Part shown: piece after piece, positions 1-12,400 of the stretch
Layout of the letters: each line of letters opens with the position of its first letter
Numbering within the stretch: the stretch's first letter is position 1
From: Liolophura sinensis
Taxonomy: Eukaryota > Mollusca > Polyplacophora > Chitonida > Chitonidae
Length of the DNA stretch: 64,000 nt
Reading direction: 5' to 3'
Assembly (NCBI RefSeq): GCF_032854445.1
Contig: NC_088295.1
Span: 14,991,385-15,055,384 of the forward strand
Notes under the pieces: model-generated
Told to the model about the DNA's origin: nothing
Seen by the model: only the letters and a program-made list of their open reading frames with translations
The model's database searches: none
Program-made: the position numbers and the translations under genes

Positions 1-196
1 CTATACATTGTCAAGCACTTCACTATCTTCAGGATATAACCTTGCAGCAAAGCCAAGAAGAGTTGGATTTAAAGATACATCTTCAGTTGTCAGAAAAACT
101 GGTGTTCCTCAGAAAAGTACTTTAAATTATCACTCTGTCAACAATCATCTACCGCAACACAGAACAGTAATTATATTGTAACTGATCACAACATAC

Positions 197-3122
197 CATT
201 CTGAACTTCGGTGATAGTAATATCCTTCTATTGACTGCTTTTGCTTTTGAAAACAAATGTAGTAAAAACCAGCAAAGGATGCCCCATTTATATCCTTTAT
301 CCTGTGATTGGGTACCAGAAAATGTTCCTGCAGATCAAGTAAGCAAGTCAATAAAATTAAATATTAAATATCAAAAATACAAATTTAAATACCTTCAAGT
401 ATAAAATAAAGAATTATCTGGAAACATTTGGTCAACTACTGACTAAACATAAAAAAGTACATTTTTTTATTCAAATAAAGGTCAGAACATATCACTTTTA
501 TTTTCTGATGGGATATCACCTTAGCAAGATCAATGAAACTCAGACTCATGCACAATGATCAACTTAGTCATGGACAAAATATCAGTTCAATGCAGTACAT
601 AAAGGCAGTATCTGACATAAAAATGTTAGAAGAACAGATATTCTCTATAACTGTTTTCAATCATTTGTTATGCAATCTAAATGCTTACCTTCCACCTCAT
701 GAAGACATAATCTGTATGTTTTAACTCCTCATAATCGAAATTATCTGCATTGAACGTTTTTGCAAATTTGTAGAATGACACAAACTTGCCCTGCAATGAA
801 ACAAAGGTATAAATGCATATCAGAATAATAACAATTCACAGTCATCAAATCCATGATTATATTGACATTACTGAGAGCCAATCATCTTGCTGAAAATGTC
901 TTGTTCATTTTGTATTACAGTGCCAGTCTGCTTGTATCAATAAAGGTAGGCATGACTCTCACACCAGTGTACATGCTAACCTGTCATAAAATGTGGCATA
1001 GTTCTGCTTGCAGCAGAAAATACCTTTCAGCCAGTTTGGATATTGACACTTCACCATTTGTGTCTGTAGCTACTTGTCAACGATTTCATTAAAGCCATAC
1101 ATAAGAAGGTCTTTTCAGGGTGTTCATTAGATTACAACTTATCAGCTACCTGCAGCCTGTTATTTGTGTATAAAGCTGAAGAGGTAGAACCCTGCTTTGA
1201 CCAAAGCTCCTGTTTCACTGCATTTAATTATCAGTCTGGTTGCTGACTTTCCACTCAAAAATGATAATGAGACACAAATAGTGTAACTATGAAAAATTAA
1301 AGCTTCCTTTCGACTCAATATTTTAAAATAATAAATGCCCTGTTTTTTATACTACACAGTAATAAGAACACAATCAAGCGATTGGCCATACATTTATCTT
1401 ACTGAAACTCAGTGAACAATCAGATATATGTGACAATGTCGTAAGTTAAGTACTTCAGCATTTAGTATGATATGCAGTCTCTGTTTTTCAGTGCAGATAT
1501 TTATTTATTTATTTATTTGATTGGTGTTTTACGCCGTACTCAAGAATATTTCAGTTAGAAGACGGCGGCCAGCATTATCGTGAGTGGAAACCAGGGACAG
1601 CCAGGGGGAAACCCACGACCATCCGCAGGTTGCTGCTGACCTTCCCACGGCCGGAGAGGAAGCCAGCATGTGATGGACTTGAACTCACAGCGACCGCATT
1701 GGTGAGAGACTCCTAGGTCACAACGCTGCGCTAGCGCGCTAACCAACTGAGCCACAGAGGCCCCTACAGTGCAGAAGGATAATGACCAGCACAGGCTTAA
1801 CCATGCGGGTACTCCAAATAGAAAATTAGGGCAATTTTAGTGCTGCATTTTCAATGAGAGATTGAAAAGAACAATGTCCGAACACCCTACTCAAACAAAA
1901 TGGCCTAAAAAAGGACTGTTTGGACAATCTCTTTTACACTGCTGGCTAAGCCCACTCTGTCAAATGAAGTCCAGTAGCAGTATGCACAGTCTGATTGTCT
2001 ATTATCTGATATACAGCCCGTGATTTCTTACCCAGTGTTTTCTGTCTACATCCTCATCTGCTTCCCATTTTCTTGTTAAGAAAGGGTGTCTACTACTGAT
2101 GATTTCACCATCAAAAAATGTTGTTAATGTAGGATATTCTTCTGTCAAGCCTCTAATCTTTAAGTAACCACATAAATAGGCATTTTCCATGTCCACATAC
2201 TGAAAAGAAATTAAACACTTATTATTTATTCATTAATGTCCATTAATGGTTATCACTAAAACGTAGCTGATGTACAAAAACAGTAATAGGTTTAATTTTC
2301 ACTCTGCACATAAAGACCATTTATTTTTCTATTTATTTCACTAATGCACATCCAGACCTCGAGCCTTGGGAACTATTAACAAAAAAACTTCATATGAATT
2401 AGCACTGTAAGTAGGGTAACATATCATAAAAAACAGAATTATTTCCATAAAATTATACATCAGTTGCAATGATATTCAGATCGTCAACCCCAATTGATGT
2501 TTACTTACATGGAATTTTAATTTTAAGGGGCCTATTTAATATCTTTCTTCAGTAGTTAATTAATGTAGCGTTTTCCAAGCTGACATTTGCATGAATCATG
2601 ATGTGTATGGATCCAGGTGACTGCCCATATAAACGTCTGACTTGCCAATTCAACCAGTCTGATAAGTTTTTCAGTTTAAGCGGGATTTTGATATTAACCT
2701 CAGTCAATGATCTGAGGAAAGTTCTCACATGGGTGCACTTTCGTTCACTTTCCATGTGAGGTCCTTGGGGAGAAAGTTTTGGAGGTAATGTGGATTCATT
2801 TATGAAGTGTGTTACGCAATGGTTCTTATAACTTACTTTTGTCCATACTTGTACAGTGGAAAAGGGACTAACTTCCAACAGGAAGATGGTTACGATAATC
2901 CAAAGTAAACTTTGTAACAGCTCACACTACAGTTCAATACGTTTAATGCGTGACTTATAGAAGGCGTTGACAAACCTGCAATATAACTTCAACTTCATAG
3001 CAGTTGCCTTTGCTTTTTTGGGATCCTTGGAATCTTGAACCATTGTAGAGGAGGGACGTAGTCACACCAGGTTGCCGAGAGTGCTCAGGCGGCGGTGGAT
3101 CCACTGCAACTTTGACAGGCAT
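197..3122 (-). CDS. GID4: GID4, substrate receptor of the GID/CTLH E3 ubiquitin ligase (3'-partial)
   Basis: Four exons are visible on the minus strand: 2976-3122, 2032-2199, 689-790 and 197-327. All have GT donors and AG acceptors. The start at 3122 (MPVKVAVD) is the first Met after an in-frame stop. Exon 1 holds the conserved stretch [21 protein letters not shown]. Exon 2 holds [19 protein letters not shown] and [19 protein letters not shown]. Exon 3 holds [17 protein letters not shown], and exon 4 holds [19 protein letters not shown] and [10 protein letters not shown]. These match vertebrate GID4 from memory. The protein is a beta-barrel receptor that binds Pro/N-degrons and presents substrates to the CTLH ligase. 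Exon 4 ends in phase 2, so a final exon of about 14 residues should lie left of position 1. Compared with human, the long low-complexity N-terminus is missing. The gene shares its promoter with ATPAF2. Confidence 0.93.
1498..1766 (-). mobile_element. tRNA-derived SINE, family A (RUDI/V-SINE-like), full length
   Basis: Read on the minus strand, it begins with the tRNA-like head GGGGCCTCTGTGGCTCAG, with box A and box B regions. It continues through the family's central domain and ends in the tail GAGTACGGCGTAAAACACC plus AAATA repeats. Flanking 9-bp direct repeats CAGTGCAGA at 1489-1497 and 1767-1775 look like a target-site duplication. It lies in GID4 intron 2. Confidence 0.88.
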
Positions 3123-3258
3123 GACAATGATCCCGTACGTTCCACCACCATAGCATGTACTCTAGCGCTACATGTAACACGCCTGTCTATTGGTTCCCGG
3201 TAGTGATTCCATGGGTTCAACCAATCATGACAACTGTAACAATCACGAGAGAAAGAAG
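3123..3258. promoter_or_regulatory. Bidirectional promoter between GID4 and ATPAF2
   Basis: Only 136 bp separate the GID4 start codon (minus strand) from the ATPAF2 start codon (plus strand). The two genes must share a core promoter, and at least one transcription start may lie inside the other gene's 5' UTR. No TATA box is evident. The spacing and orientation are seen directly; promoter activity is inferred. Confidence 0.7.
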
Positions 3259-5953
3259 ATGGCAGCGCCCTTGGTTAAGGTGTGCCGGCAAGCTTCCGCT
3301 GTGTACCTGTCAAATTGTCTGCACAACCGAAGTTTTTGTGTATCTGCCAAACGATTTTCAGTCAGAGGTAGATAATGTGAGTGGACTGAAACTGTCCAGA
3401 TGTATTTGATACAGCACAAATGTTGGAATAAAGCATCTACACATAGCCTAGGCCAATTGTACCTGATGCAGGCTTTCTTCACTAATGGTCACGCTGTGCC
3501 TAGCTCTGAGATTGGTTGGCAATGTTCCCAGCTTATAGCTTCCACATTAATCATGAACAGACGGAAAAATATTTGTTGTAAAACCTTTTAACATACGGAT
3601 TCAAGTAGGAATCTAGGTCTTCATTTCCCACTGCTTCAGTCGCCTAATGCAAGGAAATAGGATTGGTTGGCCTGGTGTTGGTATAATGTAAGTCGGTGGG
3701 GGTGTTAAGTCTGCTGTCCGGCCCCAATACCACAGCTGGTAGAGTGTCAGCTTCGGGGGCGTTAGGTCCAGGATCAATCCTGGGCCGGGTCATGCCTAAG
3801 ACCCTAAAAAAGATAGAACTTGTATCTTCCTCGCTAGACGTTCAGCTTTAAGGCGATAGTGCAATGACTGGTTGACCCAGATCAGTATAATGGCTCCGGC
3901 GGGGCAGCTTACTTGCCTTCGGTTAGTCTTCGCAGTGAGGCAGCACTAAATGAAATTCGTCCTACAACAAGGAGGCTCAATACATGCACTCTAAGGATTC
4001 CTTCGTCGTCATATGACTGAAAATTTTTTAGGTATGATGTTAAACCCCAAGCACTCACTCACTCGTTAAGTCTGGCGTGACACTTCGGTGGCAGGACTTT
4101 GGTGGCAGGGACATGCCTTGCTACAAGAGTCATGATATGTGAACATGCACTTAATTACTTCTCATTGCTATTTGACGTTAAACCCTAAGCATACATACAT
4201 ACATTCAGTCCCCGCCTCACCTCTCGATATACACACACATGCACTTATAAATTTTCTGAATTGAAGCAAATGAAGCATACAAGTACATTTTAGTCTCAGC
4301 GAGAATTAATATATATAATGCCTTAAATGGTAATTATTAAAATCTAGCCATTATATGTGAATTAATAAATACACATACATGTTTTACAGAAATGCGTGCA
4401 CCCTTAATATTTTATTGCATTTTCATTAGCTTCTTTAATTGTGTCAAAAAAAATTATATTCTGGATGGTTTCTCAAGATTAATTGCTTTTTTTTTTGGAA
4501 GATATTTTGAGGGTGTGGGAAATGTCTGGCTAGGTAAATATGTTAGGATATATATTTCTTTTGGTAGTACTGTATACTGTGCATACATGTATATGGCATA
4601 AAATATCAATCAACAAAGCTATCCTGGCAAACTAGGGGCCTCCGTGGCTCAGTTGGTTAGTGCACTAGCACAGCGTAATGACCCAGGAGTCTCTCATCAA
4701 TTGGTCGCTGTGAGATCAAGTCCAGCTCATGCTGGTTTCCTCTCTGGCCGTACGTGGGAAGGTCTGCCATGGATGGTTGTGTGTTTCCCCCAGGGTCTGC
4801 CCGGTTTCCACCCATCATAATGCTGGCCGCCATCATATAAGTAAAATATTCTTGAGTACGGCATAAAACACCAATCAAATAAATAAATCCTGGCAAACTA
4901 GACAACAGTTGAAGCTGGAGTTGATGCAATATCATTGGTCAAGAGTTCATTGGATGAGGTGATTATCAACTTATAACTGAATGAGCCAGAGCCAATTTTT
5001 TATGTTTTAAAATACAAAACATATAAATGAAAGGTATCTCTTGTTTTCTTGTAGAACTGAAGAAATTTTACAAACTTGCAACTATATCTCAAGCTAATGG
5101 TGGTAAGTTTGATAACAGAGATTTACATTTACATGTATGTAGTATAGATGCAGTGTACTTTTCTGCAAATGCAATCAATTCAAGGTAGACCTTCTGTGAC
5201 TTGAAACATATTGTCAGCGTATAACATAAACCCATAGGCCAATGTACATTTAATTGGCTAGCAGAATTAAATGTCAAGACAGGTAATGGTGCCAGTACAT
5301 TTGATAGACTGTATATTGAAGTGCATGTAGACTTTGCAGTGTCAATAGGTCACATGACCTTATGGAAGTTTGTCCAGAGCAGTAAAAGTTGATTAATTTC
5401 CATGTCCTCTTACTTGAAGGTTTATACGAGATTAACTTGGACAAGAGAAAATTAAAGACCCCAGCAGGCACATTATTCCAAGTCCCAAGTGAAGCTTTAG
5501 CCTTGGCAGTAGCTACAGAATGGAACATGCAAGAAAGTATCATAAAAAGGCATACAATGTATCTGGTAAGCACCATTCTTTGACTCAACACATGTCCTTT
5601 ACTGCTATAAAATTCTTATCCAGTTCCATTCATTTATACTTCTTTTCAGTGCCATTTCATCTGAGTATACATTACAGTGTTAGATATTGACCGTTTTATT
5701 TTTGCAGACAGCGTTATGTAACACAGCCATAGACAACCCATCTCGAAGAAGCCAGGAAGATACTGTCGGTGGTATAATCCATTTCTTAGAAACAGACACA
5801 GTGTGGTGAGTATTTTTACAGCTTTGTGCAGCTCTACCACAGTAATACACGACATCCGGAATTCCTGACATACAGTGGTTTAATTGTTATGTGTGGTGTG
5901 ATATGTTCATCTGCTAGCGGTGAAATCATGCATGTGACCTGGTCATTATTTTC

Positions 5954-5992
<39 letters not shown>

Positions 5993-8572
5993 AGCTGTTT
6001 ATATCTACACAACTACGTTATTATTCAAATGGTACTTGTTGCTGCCTTGCTTGGTGCCCAGCACTGAGAGATTAGAGCAAGGAAACAGGATTGGTTGGCT
6101 TGGTGTCAGTATAATGTGACTGGGTGAGGTTTCATGTCTCGTGTCTTTAGCATGATACTTCAGTGGTGGCAGGACTTTGGCGACATGGACTCGGCCTGCC
6201 ACAAGAAGATACAGTATATGTACATACAACTAAGGATTCTTTATCGTCTTACGACTGATCAGTTAAGTATGACATAAAACCCCAAGCATAAATACATACA
6301 TAGAAGTTGAGATAGCACATTTTCCAGTAAACTGTTGACATCAGGACTGATTTGTGTTTTCTTTCTCCATAGCTATCGTGTTGAACTGCCAGTGGAGCTG
6401 GCAAATCTACAGAGCAGACTGTGGGATCCACTCATTAATTGGTTTGCTCATAGGTACAAGTTAAGTGTATCTCAATAACTCAGTTGTGTGCGATTTAATC
6501 AGAGATAATTTATTTTTCATCTAATTGGTGTTTAATGCCATTCTCATACAGCAGATAAAGCAGCTGGGCAGAGGAAACCTATACAAACCTCTGCCCTTGA
6601 CAGTCCTTCTCACAGAAAGCCACAACTGAAGTAGCCGGAGTTGGATTCATTAATCATCAGTGGTAACACTGGCATTATATCTCAGGAAACCATTTAAAGT
6701 AGACATCATTATTGTCATTAATGGCAGTTTTAATTCTTGATCCAAAATGCCTAGTTTTACATCATTGAAGAGCAGGCCCTGAGATCACAAAGCGATTTTA
6801 GACTTACTTCAAAATTTCAAATCCTTTTAAAATTTTTATTTCTGATGTAACAAGGACAAAATATTGCTTGACAAGGTAAATTCTGTGTAAGTTATTGCAC
6901 AGCAAATTTCAGCTAAAATAACAGAAAGAAACATACCAAATTTAATGATTAAAATTTTGACTTAAGTCAAAGATCGCTTCGTGATTCTGGGGCGAGATTC
7001 TACATTGATCTAATGTGGCAGTTATTTGCCTGTTTATCTCCCAGACATGACGTCCACATCACAACAACAACTGGCTTTTCACCTCCACAAGTGTCAGCAG
7101 AGACCGTGGCAGCACTGAGGAAATATCTCTTGTCATTTGGAGACTGGGCAGTGCATGGTTTGTACACAAAGACATAACATCTTTTTTTTTTTTCTCAAGC
7201 TCCATGTTTGTACCAGTTGTCTGGGGCTCATTTGTACTGTAATGTTTGATGATCAAGGTTTTTGCTTAAAAATCATTCTCTCAATTTTTATCTCATTGTT
7301 CACAGATTCTGTATTTCCATATGTTGTACCTGTGTAGCTTTGATCAAAAAAGAAACTGATGTATGACATCATTAAGTAATGGAAAAAACATAAAATGTCT
7401 AGAAGAGTGTGAAAAAATTCTGGAATGTGAAATTGTTCTAACAGACCACTGAATAATGTTCACCTTGAATGTTTGCAGGTTTCCAGTCAGGTGTAGAAAC
7501 ATTGAAATCTCTGATCATCATGTTGGCACTGGTTGACAAGGAGATATCAGTAGAGAATGCTGTCAAATTGGCACGTCTGGAGCAGGAATTTCAGGTACAG
7601 CTTTCATTGGAATGTACATTTATTGTATTCATCTAATTTCATAGTCGTCACTCATTTTGCCCGTGATATAACACAATCATATTTGATCTCCAACTTATGT
7701 CATCCACTAGTTCCTTTATCTGGACAAAATGTGTTGAAACATTAGCTGTTCCTCTTCTTATGCCACCAGCAACAAGGGCCATGAATCATATCATAGGGTC
7801 ATTGGGCTTAATTGCCAAACTACGCCAGTCTGTGCCCAAATACCCGGTAAAGTCCAAAAATCATCAGAACTCTGCCTAATCAGATAGCCAGAGCAAGGTG
7901 TGAAAAAGTTAAAGAAATGACTCATTTAGCTAATTGTGCGATTTTCAGTACGTCTTAAAGTAGCAGTGGTAATGTACAGCAATAAAATTCGCACTACTGC
8001 TAGTTCAGTGTCAATCATAAAATTGACATTATAATGAGGGAGACTGGAGTAGTACACTTATACATGTTTCTATATAGTCGTCTTACTTAGATGTTGGAAA
8101 GTGCTTATAATTTGATAGTGTTAAATGATGATCATTTTAAAAGGCAGTCAGTCATTCCATAAGAGGATATTTATACATATTGTGCAAGGTCATCAGGCTC
8201 TGGGATCACAAAGCGATCCTCGACTGAAGTCAAAATTTCAAATCACTTCTTATGCAACAAGATCAAACTTTTGCTTCACTGGACTTGCTGTAATAAGTAT
8301 TCATCATGCTACAGCCATTTACCTCCTCCTAAAGAAAGTACACCAACACACAGACAAGTTGTATTTGGTTACTGTAATACACATTGTCTGCACTGCCTCC
8401 TGCTTTCTTTTTGTAGATTGACCAGTGGGGTAATGTAGAGTGGGCCCATGACCTGGACAGGGAGGAAATGAAGGCCCGTCTCTCAGCAGCGGCTTTGTTT
8501 GTCCATTGGTGCAGTGAAGGCAACTCATCCTTACAGAAACTGAAAGACTCCTCCAAATCAGTAGCATCCTAG
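3259..8572 (+). CDS. ATPAF2: ATPAF2, mitochondrial F1-ATPase assembly factor 2 (ATP12 family)
   Basis: Eight exons join in frame: 3259-3367, 5055-5102, 5420-5565, 5708-5805, 6373-6453, 7045-7157, 7479-7594 and 8417-8572. They give 867 nt, or 288 residues plus a TAG stop; human ATPAF2 is about 289. Residues 1-36 (MAAPLVKVCRQASAVYLSN...) are basic, hydroxylated and free of acidic residues, like a mitochondrial presequence. The core then follows: FYKLATISQANGG, YEINLDKRKLKTPAGTLF, VPSEALALAVATEW, TALCNTAIDNP, FLETDTVCYRVE, WDPLINWF and QWGNVEWAHDLD. The family acts in the matrix as a chaperone for the F1 alpha subunit during ATP synthase assembly. An in-frame upstream ATG at 3190 would add 23 residues without a presequence character, so 3259 is preferred. 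It faces GID4 across 136 bp and converges on DRC3. Confidence 0.95.
3635..4205 (+). mobile_element. SINE family C copy split by a family B SINE
   Basis: The left part (AAGGAAATAGGATTGGTTGG, GTATAATGTAAGTCGG) and the right part (GGCAGGACTTTGGTGGCAGG to TTAAACCCTAAGCATACATA) match, in the same order, the copy at about 6040-6303. It lies in ATPAF2 intron 1. Its 5' boundary is uncertain. Confidence 0.7.
3714..4064 (+). mobile_element. tRNA-derived SINE, family B, full length, nested in family C
   Basis: A tRNA-like head (CACAGCTGGTAGAGTGTCAG, box-B-like AGGATCAATCC) is followed by a body of about 300 bp and the tail TTAAACCCCAAGCACTCACT. Perfect 10-bp repeats GTTAAGTCTG at 3704-3713 and 4065-4074 bracket it. 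The host sequence on both sides belongs to another repeat (family C) interrupted by this insertion. Confidence 0.88.
4636..4887 (+). mobile_element. tRNA-derived SINE, family A, full length
   Basis: It has the same head, body and AAATAAAT tail as the other family A copies, in plus orientation in ATPAF2 intron 1. It is bounded by a perfect 14-bp target-site duplication, TCCTGGCAAACTAG, at 4622-4635 and 4888-4901. The intact duplication suggests a fairly recent insertion. Confidence 0.92.
5957..5990. repeat. (TA)n microsatellite
   Basis: A run of about 17 uninterrupted AT dinucleotides in ATPAF2 intron 4. Confidence 0.95.
6040..6303 (+). mobile_element. SINE family C copy
   Basis: The copy contains GGAAACAGGATTGGTTGGCT, GTCAGTATAATGTGACTGGG, GCAGGACTTTGGCGACATGG and CTGCCACAAGAAGATACAGT. 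It ends in AAAACCCCAAGCATAAATAC with CATA repeats. Families B and C share the tail motif TAAACCCCAAGCA. It lies in ATPAF2 intron 4. Confidence 0.75.
6773..6997. mobile_element. MITE with long inverted ends (family 1), copy 1
   Basis: The left end (GAGATCACAAAGCGATTTTA) and the right end (AAGATCGCTTCGTGATTCTG) are imperfect inverted repeats of about 45 bp around an AT-rich centre. There is no coding capacity. It lies in ATPAF2 intron 5. Confidence 0.75.
8190..8282. mobile_element. MITE family 1, one-ended fragment
   Basis: GGGATCACAAAGCGATCCTC, then TGAAGTCAAAATTTCAAATC, matches the left arm of the copy at 6773. The right arm is absent. It lies in ATPAF2 intron 7. Confidence 0.6.
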
Positions 8573-9413
8573 AACTGAATTTTACTTATGAGATTTTGAT
8601 TATCACCGGTTTATCACCTGAGGGAAATCTTCCTTCACTATATCAACCAATGACAGCACGGTTGGTCATCACAGTGTAAAGCAGATGTTTAAGTAGGAAG
8701 CTAGTCTTAGGTTCCTAGCAAGTGACTAAGAACTGAAAACTATGTTCAGTCCACTTCATGAGGATTATAGGATTGTTTTTCATCCCAAATCAAGGAGATT
8801 CTCAATTTGATTGTTATGTTTAAATTCACACAAGAACATGCATGTCAATAATTATTTGGAGGTGTTTGTAAACTTGTACTATCAGTGAGTGAATGAAGGT
8901 GTTACACAAGGTGAAAATGGCTTCATTGTTATTTAATAAATTATGTTTCACAGATATTTGCCTTCATCAGACGTGATCAAAATATGTGAGACTTACCTTG
9001 AATTTCTATGAAACACAAAACGCCCTCTTTGAGTTTCACAACTTGGACAAAAGCATAATTGTGATGGTCGGCTTTTAATTTACCAGATTAGGACATAGTG
9101 CAGCCATGTACATACAGAGAGAGATTTTGAAACATGATATGTTCAAGCATTCACATATCAAAGTTTTAAACTATCACAGATTGCTTGGTCTTACCTGGTT
9201 ATATACAAAATTCAACGGATACACAATGACATCACATTTACACTGTGTTCTATGATGATAATTTAAAATACAAAATGACATAAAAGTTCAGAGCCCGCTG
9301 ACCTAAAAACAATCAGATCCATTGTTATACACAGATAAGTCATGGACTGATGGACACTATTCACTTCTGGCATATTCCTGAATAATCCCAACTTTTCAGC
9401 TGTAAACAAAATG
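8573..9413. other. Converging 3' UTRs of ATPAF2 and DRC3
   Basis: This 0.84-kb gap lies between the ATPAF2 stop and the DRC3 stop, which point at each other. At 8932-8940 the sequence TTTAATAAA reads AATAAA on the plus strand (8935-8940) and ATTAAA on the minus strand. It could therefore serve as a poly(A) signal for both genes. No ORF with recognisable similarity is present. Confidence 0.6.
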
Positions 9414-12400
9414 TCAGTAGTTTCCAGATTGTAACATTTCAAGGTTGTCCATTTCATCTCTCATTTGGTCTATTAAATGGTTGATTTCTGAGACCCTCAT
9501 TCTGTTTCTAGTCACTTCTTCCTCTTGGTGGATGGAAGCGATCATCTGTTTAAGCCAGTTGTTGATGCGTGTCACAATGTCATCCTCTTTGTTGTCTATC
9601 TTCAGCAGATGAACATCATGAGATGAAGAGACAGCATTAATGACTGTGTCTTTGTCAACAAACAGCTGCAAACACATAGAAAACATGATAATGAGCTGTC
9701 AGTTGTTAAGAGTGAGACTCTGTGGTTTGCCCAGAAACCTGGTTTCTGCTGTAACAGAGTTCTTATCAGAGACTTCTCTCACACCTCAGATCTCTCTGTG
9801 AATACTTCATAATTCAATGTAGATATAATTTATCTCAGAGATTGTTTCAAACATTTTCAAAGGTCTTTTACAATAGCTTTATACCAAAATCATTCTGGAA
9901 TTCTCTGATATTTATGGAGCCATTAATATACAATGTAAAATATAGAAAGCTTCATAAAATGATAAGATTTGCAGTTAAGAGGTGCTTTGATATTTCTGTA
10001 CTTATAATAAATGAGACAATTTGTACAAGCTCAAGCTCACTAGTCCAAGATATTCTCACATTTCTGAATCCATCATGTTTACAACAAGAAGTTGTACACT
10101 TTGGTTAACCTTACCATTCTGAGATCCTCTGATATTTCGGGATCCAGTTCATTCTTGATGACCTTTTCCAGGGTAACAATGGCTATCTCCATCATTTTCT
10201 CATGGTGAAGGTTTTCCAAGTCACGAATCTGAGACAGGTATGCCTGAACACTTTCTATAAATGTTGCCACCATGTCTTGCATGTTTCTTTCGAAATCCTT
10301 GATGACTTCCTGAAACAGATTATTGAGTTGGACACTGAATATATTTAGAAGCTTTTTGAGATAGAACTCTTTTGTTGCTAAAGGTCTAAAAGTCCTACTG
10401 TGCGATGTGAATAGTCAAAAAACGTTACACAACTTTTGTTGACATTAATTTAGTGATCACCTACCCCACCCTGTCCCGGAGGCACAAATGACACTCCTTT
10501 CCATCAGGAGCTCACTAAAGTACAGCTTCTCAATTTTTTTCCATCATTCGTCTACTCCAAATAACTTCTTGTGAAGCAATAAAGGAATTCGATCTTGAAA
10601 CTCCCCATATTTTTGGCAGTTGAGGACTTGTCCAATTTTTAAAATTTCTTAATATTGAACACATTCTATAATGAAGTTTTGCTAAATATTGTAGCTGAAA
10701 TTTGTTTAAGGTTACAGTACTTGTGTAACAGTTCATGCAGACGGAACTCGAGATTCAAATTGACCACAGATTATTAGACGACACAGTCCACATGCCAGGA
10801 AATTGGAGTGTCTGGATCAACATCTTGTAGATTTGGCTAATTATCTATGAAAATGGTTGTAATATTTATGGGCAAACAATTTTCGTACAAGTTTAAACCT
10901 TTTTTGAAAATCCTGACCACAAATCTTCGGAAGTTGTTTTAAGTCATATGTAAATTATTGATGCTAAGAATCTTTATTAACAGGACAGCAACTAGATGTT
11001 TGGTACAACAAATAAAAAATAAATCAAACCTCTAGCTGGTCAACAAGCTGAAGTTCCAGCCCCATTAATTTATCCCAAAGATCTGACACCTCCTTGTTAT
11101 AGTCTGCTATCCTAGCCTCCAATAACTTCTGATCGCCGATCTGACCAACTTCCTGGAATACCTGTGGGCAGGAACATTGAACTAATGACATTACAACTGA
11201 TAAGAATTTGACTAACATGCATGCAGGTATGCTGGGATTGCTGATGACGGCTTAACCTGAGGGGTTTCAACTGACATCATCTGTAATGCAGATCAAGGAC
11301 ATGCTTTAATACTGTGCCTGATCAGAGTCATGATTTTCAGGAAATAATATTTAAATATTTAACACCTGTAAAGATGCTCAAGATGCATAGAAGTAGCAAA
11401 CACAGTGACTCACCTTTTTCTTGTAGACCATAAAGTCTTTGATAGAGTCCATTGCTGTCTGCTTGTTTTCGTTCTTAGCCTCGTGTACACATTCCCAGAA
11501 TTGGTTTACCTCATCCTCCCTCCTCGTGCTCTCTTGAAGACCAAACTCAAACAGCTGCATGCATATGGCACCCAGCTTCTCCTTATAATTAACCCCTGTT
11601 AAGGCTCAAAACCATGCACACAGAATAAGTAGATGTCAATTCTGTAACTAGAAACTTTGTATTTATAGTTAAGATAAGTCGAATGATTTTTAACACATGA
11701 CAAATACTTATCTCTTATCAACTTTTCAGACTTGGTTTAGGCGACACTAATTTCATTTTGTGACTTACAGGTGAGCCAACACCAAAAAATAAAAAAACGC
11801 AACAAAATTGTCTGATCTTGATATTAGGATTTTCCCGTTTTTTAGGGCTTTCCAATCATGTAAATATGTCTTCAGCAGGACAAATTGCCAAGATACGTTT
11901 TCCACAAATTAAATGACTTTCAAGTTTTATGTCTGTTCCTTCCTTTGACATTGAAAATAGATTTATTCTGCCCTTAAAACAACAATTAAAATGATGTGGC
12001 CTCAACTAGAAAACAGCAATTTAGTTAGTTGTGCAAAAATCTAACATTTGTCCATGAATGTCAACTGTTAATAAGTAATGTCCAAAGGATATCTGACGAG
12101 CAGTGAGTCAACGTCAGGCATGCCATTCAACTTTTGTCCTTCTGCATCCTCTGTGTACATACTTTCAAACAGAGCTGGGGAATCCAAAAGTTCCACATAA
12201 GCTTTCTGAAACAACAGGTGAACACAATCATATCACGTGAGGCTCGTGTACAATCATTGAAAAATGTTCAGATATTTGCTCATGTGTACAATCATTTGAA
12301 AATGTTCAGGTACTTACATTAAAGAAACAAGGAATAAAATAAAGACAACCCATTTTGGCCAATCACATACATTATCAAAGTTTGCTAAATAGCTCTCTTT

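Noticed and set aside
1690-1766. tRNA gene on the minus strand
   Set aside because: Box A and box B are present, but the sequence continues as the head of a SINE and recurs with the same body elsewhere.
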